Positions 43,701 to 55,790 are shown, counted from the stretch's first letter. The stretch: DNA of 64,000 bases from Paracyclopina nana (GCA_019096065.1 JAGUCH010000009.1:1622001-1686000); one strand, 5' to 3'. A program made the numbers and translations. Notes: a model not told the origin generated them from the sequence alone.

Positions 43701-46683
43701 ATGATGCAAATGGAGCTGAAATTCCGCTTTTGGGGTTTCATAATCAGATACTTGTGCTGGACTGGCTGGACCTGTCATCAATATCTTTGAAGCTGAGTTT
43801 CTGACAAAACGTAAATTTATCTTTACATTGTTCAACAAGGGTTCGTTTAACGAACTCAATTCGTGTCCAATACAACCTAGAAAAAAATAGGAGCTTCATC
43901 ATCAAGCAAAATGATAGACTCATTACCTAATAAGTACACAATCGGAGCCTTTCCAGTGTTCTTGCTGTCAGCAAATGTCAAAAGACGCTTTCCAAAACCC
44001 TTGTTGGCAATTGGAATTGTTCCATCAGCCTCTGCAGTGTCTGGATCGCAACATTCCGTACTAAGAAAGGTCTCCGTTGCAGCTTTTCCAAAAAATAATC
44101 TCTTGGCAAGTACGCTGGAGATGTCCCGATAGCTATTTGCACTTGTGACACATCGATCATTAAGGAAAATGTCAACTTGTGAGAAGAAGGAATCTAATAA
44201 GAAGGCGCATGGTGCCACATTGTCTTCATCTTTCACAGGTTTGAAATCGGTGTCACCCTCTTCTTTTTTTACCAAACTGACTCCAATCGAACAGTACAAC
44301 TGATTGATGTGCGTGTAGCGGGGAAGAAGACATGACTGTAATTCAAAGTTGTAGGTGCTTCCAGTAGGGGTCACAGGTTCTTGAGGCGATAAAACTGAGT
44401 AATTGTTGGATAAGTAGCGAGAATCTGTTTTAGGTGGTTGAAAACTGATAACATCATCATTGGTGGTGATGAGCTGTGTCGTTGGTTGAATATTTGATAA
44501 AAGGGCATCCATTTATAAGCTGAAAATATCGGCAGGTCCAGCGGAACAAGCTTTGAGACGCTTTGAGGTGACGCCAGGAGACTCTTGCGTAGCTAACTTC
44601 TGTTTTGATGAATTAGAGAAAGGTGCAATGTCAGACTTAACTGATTCTTCAAGGACTTTGGTAGTTTCCACCGACTTTAAAATGGTAGATTCCTTTTCAA
44701 GGTGATGGAGAAGTTTAGCAGGCTTACACTTGATGCAGGGTGATAAAAAGACAGGTCGAGGTATCAAAAAAGCACACCCTGATGAATGGTTACTTTTATT
44801 GAATGTAAATGTTTTACCACCACTATGACTGAGTCGCGATGCTTGGGTGGGTAGATATAATGTAAGCTTCATCGATTGATCAAAGCTAGGGAGCAACTGA
44901 GCCCCTAGAGGTTTAGTCGACTTCTTTTTATAGGGTTTGATGAGCTCAGGACGGTAGGAGATCATTGAGGGGGGAGAAAAGACACGCCCTCGCGGTGTAG
45001 TAGGTTGAGATATACAAGTGTGGCCTATCAAGCTATCTAGGCTGACAGGGACGGGTCTGCAATAGGTCTTTGGACCACAAAACACCACATACTCCCGCGT
45101 TTAGTTTATTTCCTTTACTGATGATATCACTACATGAGACGATGATGGGTGACCCCCAGGCCAGGACGCTACACTACTCTTGAGTCAGGAACCACATGAC
45201 CAATTTCTCCCCCCTTTTTTTTTCCTCACAGGACGTGTCGAATGTAACACTAAAATCCTGGTTAACGAAGGATTCTGTTACCAGGCAGGGCCCAAGTCGA
45301 TGTGTTACAAGCATCAGTGCACGGAGTCATTCAATCTAGGCGTTTGTGCTGGCCATTCCGTGAATGTGTCGTATGGTACCGTATGCTTCACGGAGGTCGA
45401 TTGCCACTGCTTCGGACCGGATATTCCTGCCACTATCTGGCCCACCCCACGCCCCACGACCACCGACCAACCGTCCACCACCTCCCCTCCTACGACCACC
45501 TCCCCTCCTACGACCACCTCATCCACAACAACCCCATCCACCCCTGACGACAGTCTGTCGACATCCACCATCCCCTTCCGCCCCTCCTCCACCCCTTCCC
45601 CCACGAACGATATCGACCAGTGGTCGCTTTACGTTGAGCAGGTCACAAACCTGGTGCTGACGATTGTTTTGTCCATCGGAATCCTCGTCTCGGCGATCGT
45701 CAATGTTTTTCAATTGATCCGAAGGCGACAGCTGGAAAAGGATGTTGACAACTCGATTAAAATACTGTCACACCTCCTCGAACGAAGCGTGCCCAAGAAC
45801 GAATTGCAACGGTTGCGAAAGTTGAATGTGACCGATGACTTGGTCGAGAACCTCTACCCGAGATGGACGAGCACCTCCCGATCCGGTGCGTGCGATGACG
45901 ACGACAACGACGACGATGACGGCAACGATGACGGCAACGATGACGGCGATCACGCGAAAAAAGATAGGGTCAAGCAACCCTCGCCCATTTTGTGGCGGGT
46001 CGACACCGATATTGTCTTTAAGACAAAACCCCAAAACAAACCCAAAGCCGACCCATTCTCCTCCACCCCCGTCAGACCACTAAAACCCCGTCTCCCTCCG
46101 CCACCAACAGGTGGGAAACTAGAGCAGCAGCGCCCACAACAACGACCTCCTCTTCCACCTCCCCCACCACCGCCCATGATCGCGTTTGCCTCGCCTTTGC
46201 CAGCCTGCGCGGAGAAATCTGTGGCATCTGACAGCCTCTTGCTCGATATTGTCAAGGCGGCAAAAATTCGCATGGCAAAGCAAGGTAATATTTCAAGGCA
46301 TTCTTTTTTGCCAAGCGTACTCTGCAAGTCATGAAAATGTCCCATCCATGTATGTAGCGTAGTAAACTAAATAGGTCAGATTAAGCTGAGTACGCTGACT
46401 AGCAGCTCTTGTTAGGTGGCTTCAGTAGGTTTCCCACAAGCATAGTACAGCTGAGCACTATAGCTCGCTGTGACCCGACCATGTTAAAAAAGTCATTACT
46501 TGACAATGCTGATTTTCCTTGTTGAAACCAGATCACGCCTCAAGCACAAATGCGTTTGTCGTGTGTTGTTTTCAAACTGTGATGTTACATTTCCAAAAAT
46601 TGACATTCATTTTCTGAAAATGATGTTGCATTTCATGTTTGAAATATTCTATTTTTTCCTTTTCAGGCTACGACCTTGACTAA
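40765..46683 (+). CDS. spliced type I membrane glycoprotein carried by the Polinton (5' end not found)
   Basis: Three exons fit: 40765..40861, 45232..46284 and 46667..46683. All have strong splice sites (GTAAGTAT donor; polypyrimidine-CACAG acceptor) and matching phases. Exon 1 encodes a signal-peptide-like core (VVALLPFLLAGAVG) but no Met, so a start exon lies upstream. Exon 2 has an ectodomain with about nine cysteines and one N-V-S sequon. A Thr/Pro mucin-like stalk follows (TTTSPPTTTSPPTTT), then one transmembrane helix (NLVLTIVLSIGILVSAIVNV). The tail has an Asp-rich run and polyproline. The last exon adds GYDLD and a stop. AATAAA follows at 46753. The 4.4-kb intron holds integrase, ATPase and capsid genes on the other strand. 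The coding exons are clearly more GC-rich than their neighbours. I recognise no family; it is not an obvious fusogen. Confidence 0.6.
40947..42088 (-). CDS. Polinton integrase (rve fold) with chromodomain-like tail, one apparent frameshift
   Basis: The catalytic core is clear in 40947..41969: first Asp in HCDLIDF, second in FMSDSGLEF and Glu in LAERAIRTYRQK, the D,D-E arrangement of retroviral-type integrases. The C-terminus (YTISKVISIKRVG, then YSVTL) resembles the start of a chromodomain, which Polinton integrases usually carry. Here it stops early (TAG) or splices on at the GTAAGTAG sequence. The N-terminal 34 codons from ATG 42088 lie in another frame. The shift falls at the T5 run (plus strand) at 41986-41990, so the gene is broken in this copy or misread there. 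The start overlaps the ATPase end by 16 bp. The enzyme would join excised Polinton ends to host DNA with 6-bp staggering. Confidence 0.85.
42073..42983 (-). CDS. A32/FtsK-HerA type genome-packaging ATPase
   Basis: Four exons, complement(join(42073..42431,42493..42798,42849..42870,42933..42983)), total 738 nt (245 aa) with all phases right. Walker A is LLLFGPSGVGKTTL at about residues 18-31. Walker B is LTVVFDDLYS at about 85-94. A sensor-type FTVQNLF follows, as in poxvirus A32-like packaging ATPases, and then a C-terminal part with LFVDCHPHNKN. Exon 2 is a 22-nt microexon that encodes the GPS of the Walker A loop, so the nucleotide-binding motif is assembled only after splicing. The protein would pump element DNA into capsids. 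The frame is intact. Confidence 0.88.
43046..44512 (-). CDS. Polinton major capsid protein (double jelly-roll), frame broken once
   Basis: Exon 1, 43927..44512, starts at ATG 44512 and has the family phrase in which a short loop leads to DSFFSQVDIFLNDRCV and then SYRDISSVL. A 50-bp intron (GTAATG...TTCTAG) leads to exon 2 starting 43876 in phase 1. That frame runs to a stop at 43485-43487. The C-terminal half of the second jelly roll, starting near VPTRVCSAKIFTVIYSNERL, continues in a different frame down to 43046. The switch falls near 43530-43540, where there is no long homopolymer. I describe the gene as interrupted. The 44512 ATG directly follows the stop of the upstream gene. The family forms the hexagonal capsomers of Polinton-like particles. 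Confidence 0.82.
44513..44965 (-). CDS. Polinton protein F, function unknown
   Basis: A frame open from at least 45088 to a stop at 44513-44515. The first in-frame ATG is at 44965 (MISYRPELIKPYKKKS), giving 150 aa; a 5' exon could extend it. It is basic, with a possible zinc-binding CIKCK and a serine-rich end (KRLKACSAGPADIFSL). The stop abuts the major-capsid ATG without a gap, so the two may share a transcript. No family recognised. Confidence 0.5.
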   Translation of the reverse strand: MISYRPELIKPYKKKSTKPLGAQLLPSFDQSMKLTLYLPTQASRLSHSGGKTFTFNKSNHSSGCAFLIPRPVFLSPCIKCKPAKLLHHLEKESTILKSVETTKVLEESVKSDIAPFSNSSKQKLATQESPGVTSKRLKACSAGPADIFSL

Positions 46684-46752
46684 ACCTCAATTGAAGCAGA
46701 TGAAACATTATCGTAGTAAAGTAATATAGGGGGGTCCACATCCATTAATACA

Positions 46753-46758
46753 AATAAA
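46753..46758 (+). promoter_or_regulatory. polyadenylation signal of the glycoprotein gene
   Basis: AATAAA about 70 bp after the TAA stop at 46681-46683. The remaining 46759-47113 has no gene; the minus-strand polymerase ends at 47114. Confidence 0.5.
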
Positions 46759-47113
46759 TTATCAATTTTGGCACACTGCGAAGGGATATTTTCAATGCTT
46801 CAGTATCGCAACTACATTTCTATCAATGAGATTTCTTCTTGCATCAACATAGCAAACCGTGATGCAAGCGACCCTCTACAGAATGCAACTCACTCCCATG
46901 CAACAACTAGTGGGCTGCGACATCAGTTGAATAAGCCCTGTTGCTGAGATGACAGCGCTGACTCCCCTACTTTGACTTGAGCGGCAGGGCATCAATCGCA
47001 CCCTGCGATAGTAAAGGTAAGAAAATTAATCCATTCTGACAAGACTCGCAATATGGTATCATTTCTGTCTTTATGATTGGATCATGATTGTGAATTATTT
47101 ACACCTGTATTTC

Positions 47114-50100
47114 TTATAATTCTATGAATGCATTAGGTTGTGTTTGTACATAGCCATAAGGGTAACACGGGAGAATGGCGTGCACTTTTGCTCTCTGGAG
47201 CAGCTGAGCATGATCATCGTCACCCTCGTTGACAGTTTGGCTCCCATGTTCGTCTACAGGATTGGCTGGCACATCTGTAGTGCGATGAGCACATGACGCC
47301 TCATTGGCCACAGGGGGAATCCGCTCGATTGTTGAATGTTGATGTGTGAGAGGGGGCGGCACAGCATCAAAAGTGACCCAATTTTTGATGTCGATGAGTG
47401 ACTGAGGGCCAACTAATCGGAGACGCTTAATGGTCTCACGCATAGTGCAAGGCAAGAGACTTTTGGGATCGATGTGCAACCTTCGTTGTTGCAGTGCTAC
47501 GTAAGGTCTGGAATCTTTGGCTGATGGTTCAAGCGCTTCGATGAGTAAGTTTTGAAAAGTCATCTCACGATCTTTTTCAGGAAAAACTGCATGGATCATT
47601 GAGAAGCCCTTACATTTTGTAAGAATGCGTGCTTCCTCTCCAGGATTCTCAATTTTTAAAAGGTAGGTTTTGCTTTGTTGAGCATAAAATCTGGTGATAT
47701 TTTTATGCTCAATCTAAGGGGATAAAAGTAGAGAATCAATAAATGAGTGTTGGCCTCGAGTATTTACAAACCTTCAACGACCCAAAGCGTTCACCAAGGC
47801 GACAAAAGTTTTCCAAAGGCAATGGGTTGGGTTGTATAGGACAAAGTAAGGCTGAATCAGTATCATTGTAGGCGCACAAGTATCTAAAAAAGCTGCATGA
47901 GGATGGCTTGATGTACCTTTTAACGTCAAGTGGCTTACCCCGACTTTTCCGCTTTAGTAACAAGATCGCTCAACATTATCCTTCCGTGAGCTGTTGTCTG
48001 GGCAGCAATGAGTAAACACCCATGACGAAAGGGTTGTTGATACTCTTTGATCGGTGCCATCGTAACCATCGCTGTATTTGGTGAACAAAGACGATAAAAC
48101 TTCATTTGCTTGTCAGGTGCTTGACACAATTCAATGAATTGTGCCATGCTGGTCACAATTTCCCGAAAATGTCCATCATTGAGCTGACCATGTTTTCCTA
48201 CAAGATCACATTGGGCGCAATATGAGAGATAATTTTGAATCAGTCTTACCAAGGAGGGAATTGATGATGAGTTTTGCAATGGTTACATTGGCTGGACTGA
48301 AAACAATATCAGCCTCAACAATGTCAAAAAAACCGGTTTCTCGTCTCAGTTCTTCGACATAGGCTCTTTTTTCCTCCATTGTCATGTTGTCCCTTGGCCA
48401 TCCTTTTGAACAGATCTTAAGTTTTGAAAAGTAAGCCAAAATATTCCAGAACAGATCCATACGATAGGCGGGATAATATACAATGGCTGACACCTTAAGG
48501 ACTTTATACCCTTGTTGTGTGATGGCATACTTCAGCTCACTACCTGTGTAAACACTTTCAAAGGCACGTTCTTCATCAGAGTGGTTACATTCAACTGAGC
48601 CTTCAAATGCCGACTTGGTCTGTGCACACTTGAGACATAAGGGGGTGACTGTACGCTGTTCACCTATACATACAAGGGGCTACATGAAATACAATTGTTA
48701 CATTCACAACAATGAGGTGATTACCATTCTTGGTGATTGTCACTCGAAGAAGAGGTGCTCTGAGTTGTCTTGGAGGGAGAATCTTGACCTGAATCATGCT
48801 AGGAGCCTTTCCCCAGTCGTCTGGAGGGTGGTGTTTATTGCAGACAGATGTACATTCGACACCTTCCAGACAAACGTGTGGATCACGACGACCACATTTC
48901 CGAGCGTTAAGTTCACCCTTCAAGAGACATATGAGATTGCACGCATCACTACACTGGTGATTGTCTTTCTTCTTGGCCTTTCTAGCGACTCGACATATGA
49001 GCTTACAATCCTCTGAGCAAGTGTGCGCTAGAGAGCAGCTGTCATCACATACGGAAACACAATTGCTACCCCACAAGGTGGTCTCAGGACCATGAGGAAT
49101 CTTTACGTAGTCGATGGGATTGGTGTATGCACCTAAATGGGGTTTTGTAATTGTACTTGGGTATTGGGAGGTGAAATCGACAAACACAGCAGGTTGTTCC
49201 TCAATGGGGCGACCATGAAACTGTGACAGTTTCTCAGCAATTTCCTTGGTGTCGAAATATAAACTGAGGGGTCCAGATTGCCCTCCGCTAAATGGAAATG
49301 AAAACAAAGTTGAATGAGAACCTAACTTGGTGGTGTCCTTGCTTACCGGTACCCTTCCCTCAGCGAAAGCTTTTGAGGTATGTTTGACCATTCCAACTGA
49401 TCGACAATAGCTTTTGCCTTTGGGTCCTGCGCAAGCAGCTTGCTGAATTGACACTCCCAAATGTAAATGACATTATGAATGTCAGCATGGTCTCGGAGTC
49501 GTTGAAGTTTTTTCCTACATTTGTATTCCGCATCAGCAAACGTAATGCCGTAGCGAGAGAACTTTGACATGTCAGACATACAATCTTTGCAACCGTGCGT
49601 ATAACAACCTACAGAGACACCATGAGGACCACCATGGTCTAAAAGCTCAATGCAATTACCTAGAAATTCAGCTGCGGTATGAGTGATGGGACAATAGCCG
49701 TCCACATAATAATATTCATCAACGCTGAATTCAATTTTGCGTTGGGGTCGACCATTGTAACCAAATTGGATGTGAGGGTAAGATGTTTTGCTCAGGTAGT
49801 ATAACCATGAAATCTCAGCTTTTGAGGTACGCGATGTCATGCTCGGTATTGTGTCTTTCTTCATGACTGGCAAGGTTTGGTCATCAGGAAGAGAGTAGGA
49901 TCTGAAAAAAGTGTGGGCTAGAGAGGCAATCGTCACAATTCCCTTGCCGAATGGGTGAATGTTCATGGGTGCAATAACATCCTTGGCGGCTCTTTCCAAA
50001 TCTTTACACTTGTCGCCATACTTTTGAAAAATGGTTTGCTTTGGTCGTTGTTCATCAGTCAACTCAACAGGAATCAAATATTTGACACCATTCTCCTTTT

Positions 50101-53100
50101 GTGCAGGGTGAGTTTGCTTCACCTGATCATAGATTTGTGCGCTAGCAATCATGGTCTGCTTTGTATAAACCAAGCATGCTTCATACAACAGTATTGTATC
50201 CTGGATACAATAGTGCAGAAGCTGGTCGGATAGAACAAATGGATCATTGTAATGTTTGCCATACCATTCTTCAAAAGTAACACGATCAGCCGGCTTCATC
50301 AGTTCTGGCTCATAAAAGTGTTTTGGTGGCAAATGAGAACACTCAAGGTTATCCAGACTTTTTTTATTGAGCGTATGAGGAAAGAAGCCTTTGCTCTCAG
50401 ACTTGAGGTTGAAGGATTGGGTGAGATTGCGCAAGGAAGTGGGGCAGAAAAGGAAGAAATCCAGGAAAGTTATGTTGTAATGTGGTATAGTAAAACCTGG
50501 AAAAAAATGACATGGATCATTTTTTACTCCACAAGTCACATGTTTTTTACGCAATGACTTACTGATGACTTTGTTTCCCTTGGTAATTGTTTTGCAAAAA
50601 TTGCCAAAGCGTAACAACCTCTTCACAAGGAACAAAAAGTCGAATCCACTGCCATAATGTGCTAAAATGTGGAAAAAGAAGTTTGTAAGCCAAGTGCCTT
50701 TAGAGGGTGAATGGGTTCATACCTATGAAGCAGTAGCCTCTGAAACGTTCATGTAAAATGAACTGGATGAATTCGTCAATGACACAGTTTTCCTCTTGTT
50801 CCAATGCTTTTTCTGGAGGTGTTGTGTCTTCTTGACTGTCACCAGCAACACAATGGGTGCAAAAGCCAAAAGCCGTTGTTGGACCACCGTCACATTTTAT
50901 GGATGATCCTTCTGCAATCTCAGTCTCAAAAGGGTCTGGATCCTCACCTTCACATAATGGACCATAGCCACCAGGAAAAGCATCGTATTCATCGATGGTT
51001 TCCCATATGAATGGATCTCTTGCATGAGATTGATGTACATGATGACCAAGATTCTTCATCCTAACACGTTCCGTGTCACCAACAGGTTCACAAAGCTGGG
51101 CATAGATCTTCTCAAGTTCAGCCTTTTCATGTTTTGCTTCTTTGGATCCCGCATGTCTCAAATGAGAAATATGTCCTAAAATGTACTGTTTCTTCATCTT
51201 TAATTCATGTTGAGCCCTCTGCATAGCTTCACAAGTGGGCTCTTCAACTTGGTACTCCCCAAATGGCTGCACATTTTCATCCATGGAGTCATCAGATATG
51301 AAGGCATCATCTCGGCGCACAACATTTCCTCCAATGTTTGCAATAGAGGACATGGTGAGATCAGAGCGACTAGAGTGACGTGAAAGGTTGGGTGGTGTGG
51401 TTGTGCTGTCGACCACCGCACTTCGGTCTGGAGAGAGTTGAGGATCAATGTCATCATCATCATCAGTGCCATCGTCTTCAAAGGATTCCTCATTGCTTCT
51501 AGTTTCTTCAGCCTCATAGTGAATAAATGGATTTCTTTCATGTCTCAACTTAACTTTGCCGCTTTTCATTTTTTGATAGGCTTCTTCTTGCAGCCTTGCT
51601 TCCTCTTCAGACACAACAGCAGAGGCTGCAATTGCATTGAGGTTGAAATCTTGCTCAACAGACATTTTGGAAAGAAGATTTGCCAAGACACCTGTCTTTG
51701 ACTTTTTAGATTTTGGGTTTTGCAAGCTGCGGTTTGAGGTAGAGGGTTGAGGTTCATTAACTTGCTGTGACGTGGAGGATCCAAGTTGGTTGTCTTCCTT
51801 GGACGTAGAGGGTTGAGGCTCATCGACTGGCATGATGCTGCTGGTAGAGGGTTGAGGGTTCTGTTGGTTAGGCAATGGGGATGGATATCTATACTTGTTT
51901 TTGCTTCCATCTTTAACTGTATCAGGATGAAGGGGTTCCAAAACCATCGTGACTTCATTTTTTCCAGATCCCTCAGTTCTCACTTCACCTAAGCCACGCA
52001 ACCTTGGAAACCGTGAATTGAATCCCTCCATAGCAATGAGTTTATTATTCTCAGCCATTTCTTGATATAAATAATACACATCAGGGCACACATCAAGCGA
52101 GGGACCTTTAGGTAGATGGTCCTCTGTAGAAGAAGCCACCTTTTCTGTTTCAGGATCGAAGGGTCTTTTACCCGGGAAAAGACTTTGCCAAGGGAACCAA
52201 CGGTTAAGGTGTTGGTAACCTGATATGTCCTGCATACGCAAACCCAAGTTTACATCATCAGTGATGTCTGTGGACTCTTTGACCTTGTGGGTCTTGCCGC
52301 TGCAATAATTGTACTCATGGAGAAGAGGGTATGGATGTTCTGGAACAGTGTAGGGAAACTTTTTTTGACTTGTGAAGGCCTTCAAAAATGTTCCCCCTTC
52401 AGGAAAATAGGGTCGTTTGGTGCCCACAATAACAGCTGTTGAGACAAAACCAGTGTCTGCTCTGGTTTCAAAATCAAAAGCACATATGCCAGCTGGATGG
52501 GTTGGAGGTTTCGTGATACTTTTGACATAACATTGGTGCTGATGGTTCTTAAGGTCATCAAATCCAATAACATATTCTTGACATTGATTGCAGAACACCT
52601 CACGACAATCAAAATGTTGGCCATCAAAACCCTCTAATCCATTGCGATATCGTCCCTTCTTTTGGACAAATCGATGGCACTCCTTACATTGCACAGTATT
52701 GCAATTAGCCTGGTGAAATGTGAGACACATGTTGTCTTTGGCAAATTTTCCACATTTCAGACATTCCACATGGAGATCATCATTGGTGTCCTGAATGCAA
52801 TAATGCAACTTTGAGCTCTCTGCAATTTTGTCCCACTTTTCTCGAGACATGGTGACTCGAATGCACATGTGACAGGTTAAGCGCTTTTTTTCGGTACATC
52901 TATGAATTGCATTTGAGATGTTGTAATTTTTACCACAATATGGACAATTGCGAAAATCTTGACCCAACATTCCCCTTATGGTCGACCTGATGCCATGGTA
53001 ATGGCAATGTAGCTCCTTTTCTTTATATTTGCCTGAGTTTTTAAGGTAGCTGGTACGAAGGATATGAATCTGGGGTAATTTTGGATTGTAAGTAGATGGG

Positions 53101-54285
53101 GTTATGGAAATGCGATTGTAGTGATGTGAAGAGTCGTAAATGGAGATTTGGACTTCAAAAGTTTGACTCAACAGAGACAAAAATGCGTCTGATCCAGCGT
53201 CAAATTGTTCAATGTCCAGTTTGTATCGGGAGAAGAAGTTCTTCACTTCCACCAACAGATCGTCCCCTGTCTTTTCCAACAATTCGCAAAACAACCTTTG
53301 TTGTTGCTCTAGGGACTCTTTAATTTTTTTGAGCTCTTTTACACCCGACTTTTCCAAGCGTACACGATGAGCCTGGGTGTGTTGGTGGTATTTCAGACCA
53401 TAGAAAAGGGCAGCAAAGAAGCAATGTTTTACAGTGTCAACATAAAAGACGGAGCCGTTGGCATTGTATGCATCAACTGAAAGATTAAAGAATGCAATGA
53501 TTAGCTAAACAATCCCTCAAATGCTGAGACATCAACTTACAACTTTTACGCCGTAAAGTTGCATCATTGACGGCCATCAGATATCGACCCTGACCCTCAA
53601 GGTGGGATTCCACCAAGTTCAGTTCCACCATCAAAGAATCAGTGGCTGCCCCTGGTCGGTCACTTTGTATCCAAGCATGAAGCTGGTCCAAAATGTCACA
53701 AATGGTGGTGTCGCGGTTTTCTTCATTCATCAATTGGATGCTGCTTTGGAAAGGTTGGTCAGATTGAGGGTGCGACACTTCCATACAGCATTTGTATTTC
53801 AGTGAACCATTGGTGGCCAGGACACCATCATATATGATTTTGAGGATTTCATAAATTATGAAGGTCAAATTGTGAAACCTCAAGTCGGACTTTACAATCG
53901 GAGCAACATGCAGTTTGACAGAGAATATAAAACCTTTCATGGCCAGTCCATCCCCCACTGTGGCTTCAGTTTTTCGTATCACACCAACAATGTCTCCCTC
54001 ATCACTGGTTTTCACATAATCTTCCACTGACTGCAAATCTTGGATTGATAGCACTTGCCTCCCAGTGATTCTAGGTGTCCAACTATAATTGTCAATTAAA
54101 GGGACTGGCTTTGCTGCTCCTTGTATCCTCCATGGGTGACCATAAGGTTGCCTCACAGGTGCATCTTCCTCATTGTGACCATTTGCTTTTCTGACCTTTT
54201 CAGGAGGCTCTTCTTCATTGACCTCCTCCTCCTCAAGAGGCCTTTTTTTCCCCCTCCTCCAGGGGTGTTCATAAATATTCTCCAT
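47114..54285 (-). CDS. protein-primed DNA polymerase B (pPolB) of the Polinton, 2231 aa
   Basis: Nine exons: complement(join(47114..47713,47772..47883,47939..48197,48250..48663,48725..49287,49347..50496,50563..50661,50723..53476,53541..54285)), 6696 nt with every phase consistent. In order: a polar N-terminus (HPWRRGKKRPLEEEE); a Cys/His-rich zinc-finger region near 390-570; ExoI AFDFETRAD near 580; a long Ser/Pro/acidic insert with repeated EPQPSTS; ExoII AHYGSGFDFLFL near 1170; ExoIII YCIQDTILLYE near 1295; the YRGGQSGPLSLYFD turn; motif A VFVDFTSQYPS near 1620; a Cys-rich insert near 1655-1730; motif B AKLIINSLLGKHGQ near 1905; and motif C YNDTDSALL near 2002. It copies the element from a terminal protein primer. 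Typical members are about 1000-1300 aa, so this one is unusually large. All catalytic motifs are present. Confidence 0.93.
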
Positions 54286-54609
54286 ACGAATCTAGGGGTG
54301 ATGAAAGCTTTGAATACATTTTTTTACAGGGTACCAAAACTTATGCTAACAACTATTGTTAAAAAAATGAGCCTTGCCAGCAGCAGTAGCTTCATTCATT
54401 CACTCTTTGTGTACAGTATTACAATGGACACCAAGTCAACATCTGCCCTCCTCACACATGATAATCACCTAAAACTGTTGTTCATTGATTGTTGTTGCCA
54501 TTTTTTTCCACCAGTGCATTGAGAGACCATTGATTTGTTTAATCAACTCTCTCTTTTTTTTCAAAAAGCATTGGCAGATCAAAGTTGATATTCCTTTTTT
54601 TTTTTACTA

Positions 54610-55790
54610 ATGCGAATGCGAATTTTGCAAATAGCAGCTCACACAAGCCTTCCACAAAAAAATGTGCCCAGTTATTTTTCACTTAAAATCACGAGACGCA
54701 CAATTTCTATTAATGAAATTTTTGTTGAAATTTTTGTCCATACATGAACACTGCATTATCATCGCGTCATACAGGGGGTGATGCACTCTTCCGAATTTTG
54801 CGAATAGCGGCTCACACGAGCCCTCCATCAAAAAATGTGCCCAGTTATTTTTCACTTAAAATCACGAGACGCACAATTTCTATTAATGAAATTTTTGTCG
54901 GAATTTTTGTCCATACATGAACACTGCATTATCATCGCCTCATACAGGGGGTGATGCACTCTTCCGAATTTTGCGAATAGCGGCTCACACGAGCCCTCCA
55001 TCAAAAAATGTGCCCAGTTATTTTTCACTTAAAATCACGAGACGCACAATTTCTATTAATGAAATTTTTGTCGAAATTTTTGTCCATACATGAACACTGC
55101 ATTATCGCGTCATGTAAGGAGGGGTGCACAAATGCAAATTTTGCAAATAGCAGCTCACACGAGCCCTCCATCAAAAAATGTGCCCAGTTATTTTTCACTT
55201 AAAATCACGAGACGCACAATTTCTATTAATGAAATTTTTGTCGGAATTTTTGTCCATACATGAACACTGCATTATCATCGCCTCATACAGGGGGTGATGC
55301 ACTCTTCCGAATTTTGCGAATAGCGGCTCACACGAGCCCTCCATCAAAAAATGTGCCCAGTTATTTTTCACTTAAAATCACGAGACGCACAATTTCTATT
55401 AATGAAATTTTTGTCGAAATTTTTGTCCATACATGAACACTGCATTATCGCGTCATGTAAGGAGGGGTGCACAAATGCAAATTTTGCAAATAGCAGCTCA
55501 CACGAGCCCTCCATCAAAAATTGTGCCCATTTATTTTTTGTTCAACAGGACAAGACGCACACTTTCTATTAATGAAATTTTTGTCGGAATTTTTGTCCAT
55601 ACATGAACACTACATTATCGCGTCATGTAAGGAGGGGTGCACAAATGCAAATTTTGCGAATAGCAGCTCACACGAGCCTTCCATCAAAAATTGTGCCCAT
55701 TTATTTTTTGTTCAACATGATGAGGACAACAACTTTTATTAATGAAATATTTTTTCGAAAATACGAGGTGTGTGCATTCAAAATGATCTT
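54610..55790. repeat. 170-173-bp tandem repeat array, seven copies
   Basis: The unit has GCTCACACGAGCC, then AATTGTGCCCATTTATTTTT (or the AGTTATTTTTCACTT variant), then TTCTATTAATGAAATTTTTG and TCCATACATGAACACTGCAT. Landmark GTGCCCA falls at 54664, 54837, 55010, 55180, 55353, 55523 and 55693. Two length forms (173 and 170) alternate. Short open frames inside it are by-products. It lies between the diverging polymerase and C2H2 genes. A CTG microsatellite follows at 55793-55813. Confidence 0.95.

Noticed and set aside
45314..46345. Gly/Val-rich minus-strand frames opposite the glycoprotein gene
   Set aside because: They are low-complexity complements of the Thr/Pro stalk and the polyproline tail.
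54610..55790. Repeated open frames of 64-73 codons starting MCPV...
   Set aside because: They are translations of the 170-173-bp satellite unit in a frame that happens to lack stops, and they change with unit variants.
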